Of a stretch of DNA of 19,139 nucleotides, positions 18,943 through 19,139 are shown piece by piece (position 1 is the first letter of the stretch; each line of letters starts with the position of its first letter). The notes beneath the pieces are model-generated. The model was not told where the DNA came from and ran no database searches. It worked only from the letters and a program-made list of their open reading frames with translations. Where the stretch lies: NCBI GenBank assembly GCA_033297205.1, contig MU859243.1, forward strand, positions 1 to 19,139, read 5' to 3'. Source of the stretch: Pseudoneurospora amorphoporcata (lineage: Eukaryota > Ascomycota > Sordariomycetes > Sordariales > Sordariaceae). A program made the position numbers and the translations under genes.

Positions 18943-19139
18943 TCAGGCCTCCTCCTTGTTGTCCCTGCCAATTTGCTGAGTCCAGTTCTCCTCCTCACCT
19001 CTCTTGGTTGTGGGGTTAATGATTTGAGTCCAAGCCTCGTCGTTGGCTCTCTTGGTCGTGGGGTTGATGATCTGGGTCCAGGACTCATCAGCCCTCTTGG
19101 CAGGAGGAGGAGGGTCGACATTCCAAGCCTCTTCAGCTC
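18943..19139 (-). CDS. Tandem-repeat protein with Lys-Arg-bounded units, C-terminal part only (possible Kex2-processed peptide precursor)
   Basis: The gene runs off the right edge; 64 C-terminal codons plus stop (TGA at 18943-18945) are visible. They form four units, each ended by Lys-Arg except the last: AEEAWNVDPPPPAKR (19093-19137), ADESWTQIINPTTKR (19048-19092), ANDEAWTQIINPTTKR (19000-19047) and an 18-residue last unit starting GEEENWTQQ. Each has an acidic start, a Trp at position 5 or 6 and mostly WTQIINPTT. Lys-Arg is the cutting site of Kex2 endoprotease in the fungal Golgi, and acidic spacers before a short core are usual in alpha-factor-like and other Kex2-processed precursors. No Cys is present and the units lack Tyr. 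The N-terminus, where a signal peptide would be, lies outside. I do not recognise the peptide; secretion and processing are inferred. A non-secreted repeat protein is possible. Confidence 0.7.
   Translation of the reverse strand, partial: AEEAWNVDPPPPAKRADESWTQIINPTTKRANDEAWTQIINPTTKRGEEENWTQQIGRDNKEEA
19000..19137 (-). repeat. Tandem coding repeat, three Lys-Arg-terminated units of 45-48 nt
   Basis: Units at 19093-19137, 19048-19092 and 19000-19047. The second and third share ten residues in a row (WTQIINPTTK) and extended nucleotide blocks, including ATCA(T/A)(T/C)AACCCCAC and ACCAAGAGAGC, which points to duplication rather than convergence. The first keeps the acidic start, Trp and Lys-Arg but has a Pro-rich middle. 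Confidence 0.85.

Noticed and set aside
18943..18999. Possible intron starting at GTGAGG near 18997 that would bypass the stop of the edge gene.
   Set aside because: The stretch encodes another repeat-like piece (EEENWTQQ), and joining to the nearest downstream AG does not restore the Lys-Arg frame.

Overview
The window reads as nuclear DNA of a filamentous ascomycete, most likely a Sordariomycete close to Neurospora or Sordaria. The reasons are short introns of 52-135 nt with GT...AG ends and CTGAC/CTAAC branch sites, coding regions rich in C at third positions, long gene-free spacers, fungus-specific families (a CAP20-type lipid-droplet protein, a yeast-type Scd6), and a lone 5S rRNA-like fragment, as expected where 5S genes are dispersed. 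The genus is inferred from these features, not proven.

Layout, left to right. Positions 1-2652 hold no convincing protein gene, but 983-1030 closely matches the 3' end of a fungal 5S rRNA gene, followed by a T-run. At 2653-4813 (minus) is a four-exon Scd6/Lsm14 mRNA-granule protein. At 6196-8403 (plus), divergent from it, is a single-exon TCF25/Rqc1 protein of ribosome-associated quality control. At 9467-9905 (plus) is a two-exon ATX1 copper chaperone, convergent with a pirin at 10424-11572 (minus). At 12923-13572 (minus) is a two-exon CAP20/perilipin-like protein. About 3.2 kb without a recognisable gene follows. At 16756-18184 (minus) is a two-exon SCP2-type thiolase. The right edge (18943-19139, minus) holds the C-terminal end of a protein built from short tandem units separated by Lys-Arg pairs, with decayed copies of the same unit lying beyond its stop codon.

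The genes do not form a cluster with one job. Two (Scd6, Rqc1) act in mRNA and translation control and share a 1.4 kb divergent spacer. Two (CAP20-like, thiolase) belong to lipid storage and fatty-acyl metabolism but are 3 kb apart. The most unusual item is the right-edge repeat protein. Its architecture resembles fungal Kex2-processed repeat precursors (pheromones, RiPP-type peptides), but its peptide unit is not one I recognise, and its start lies outside the window.
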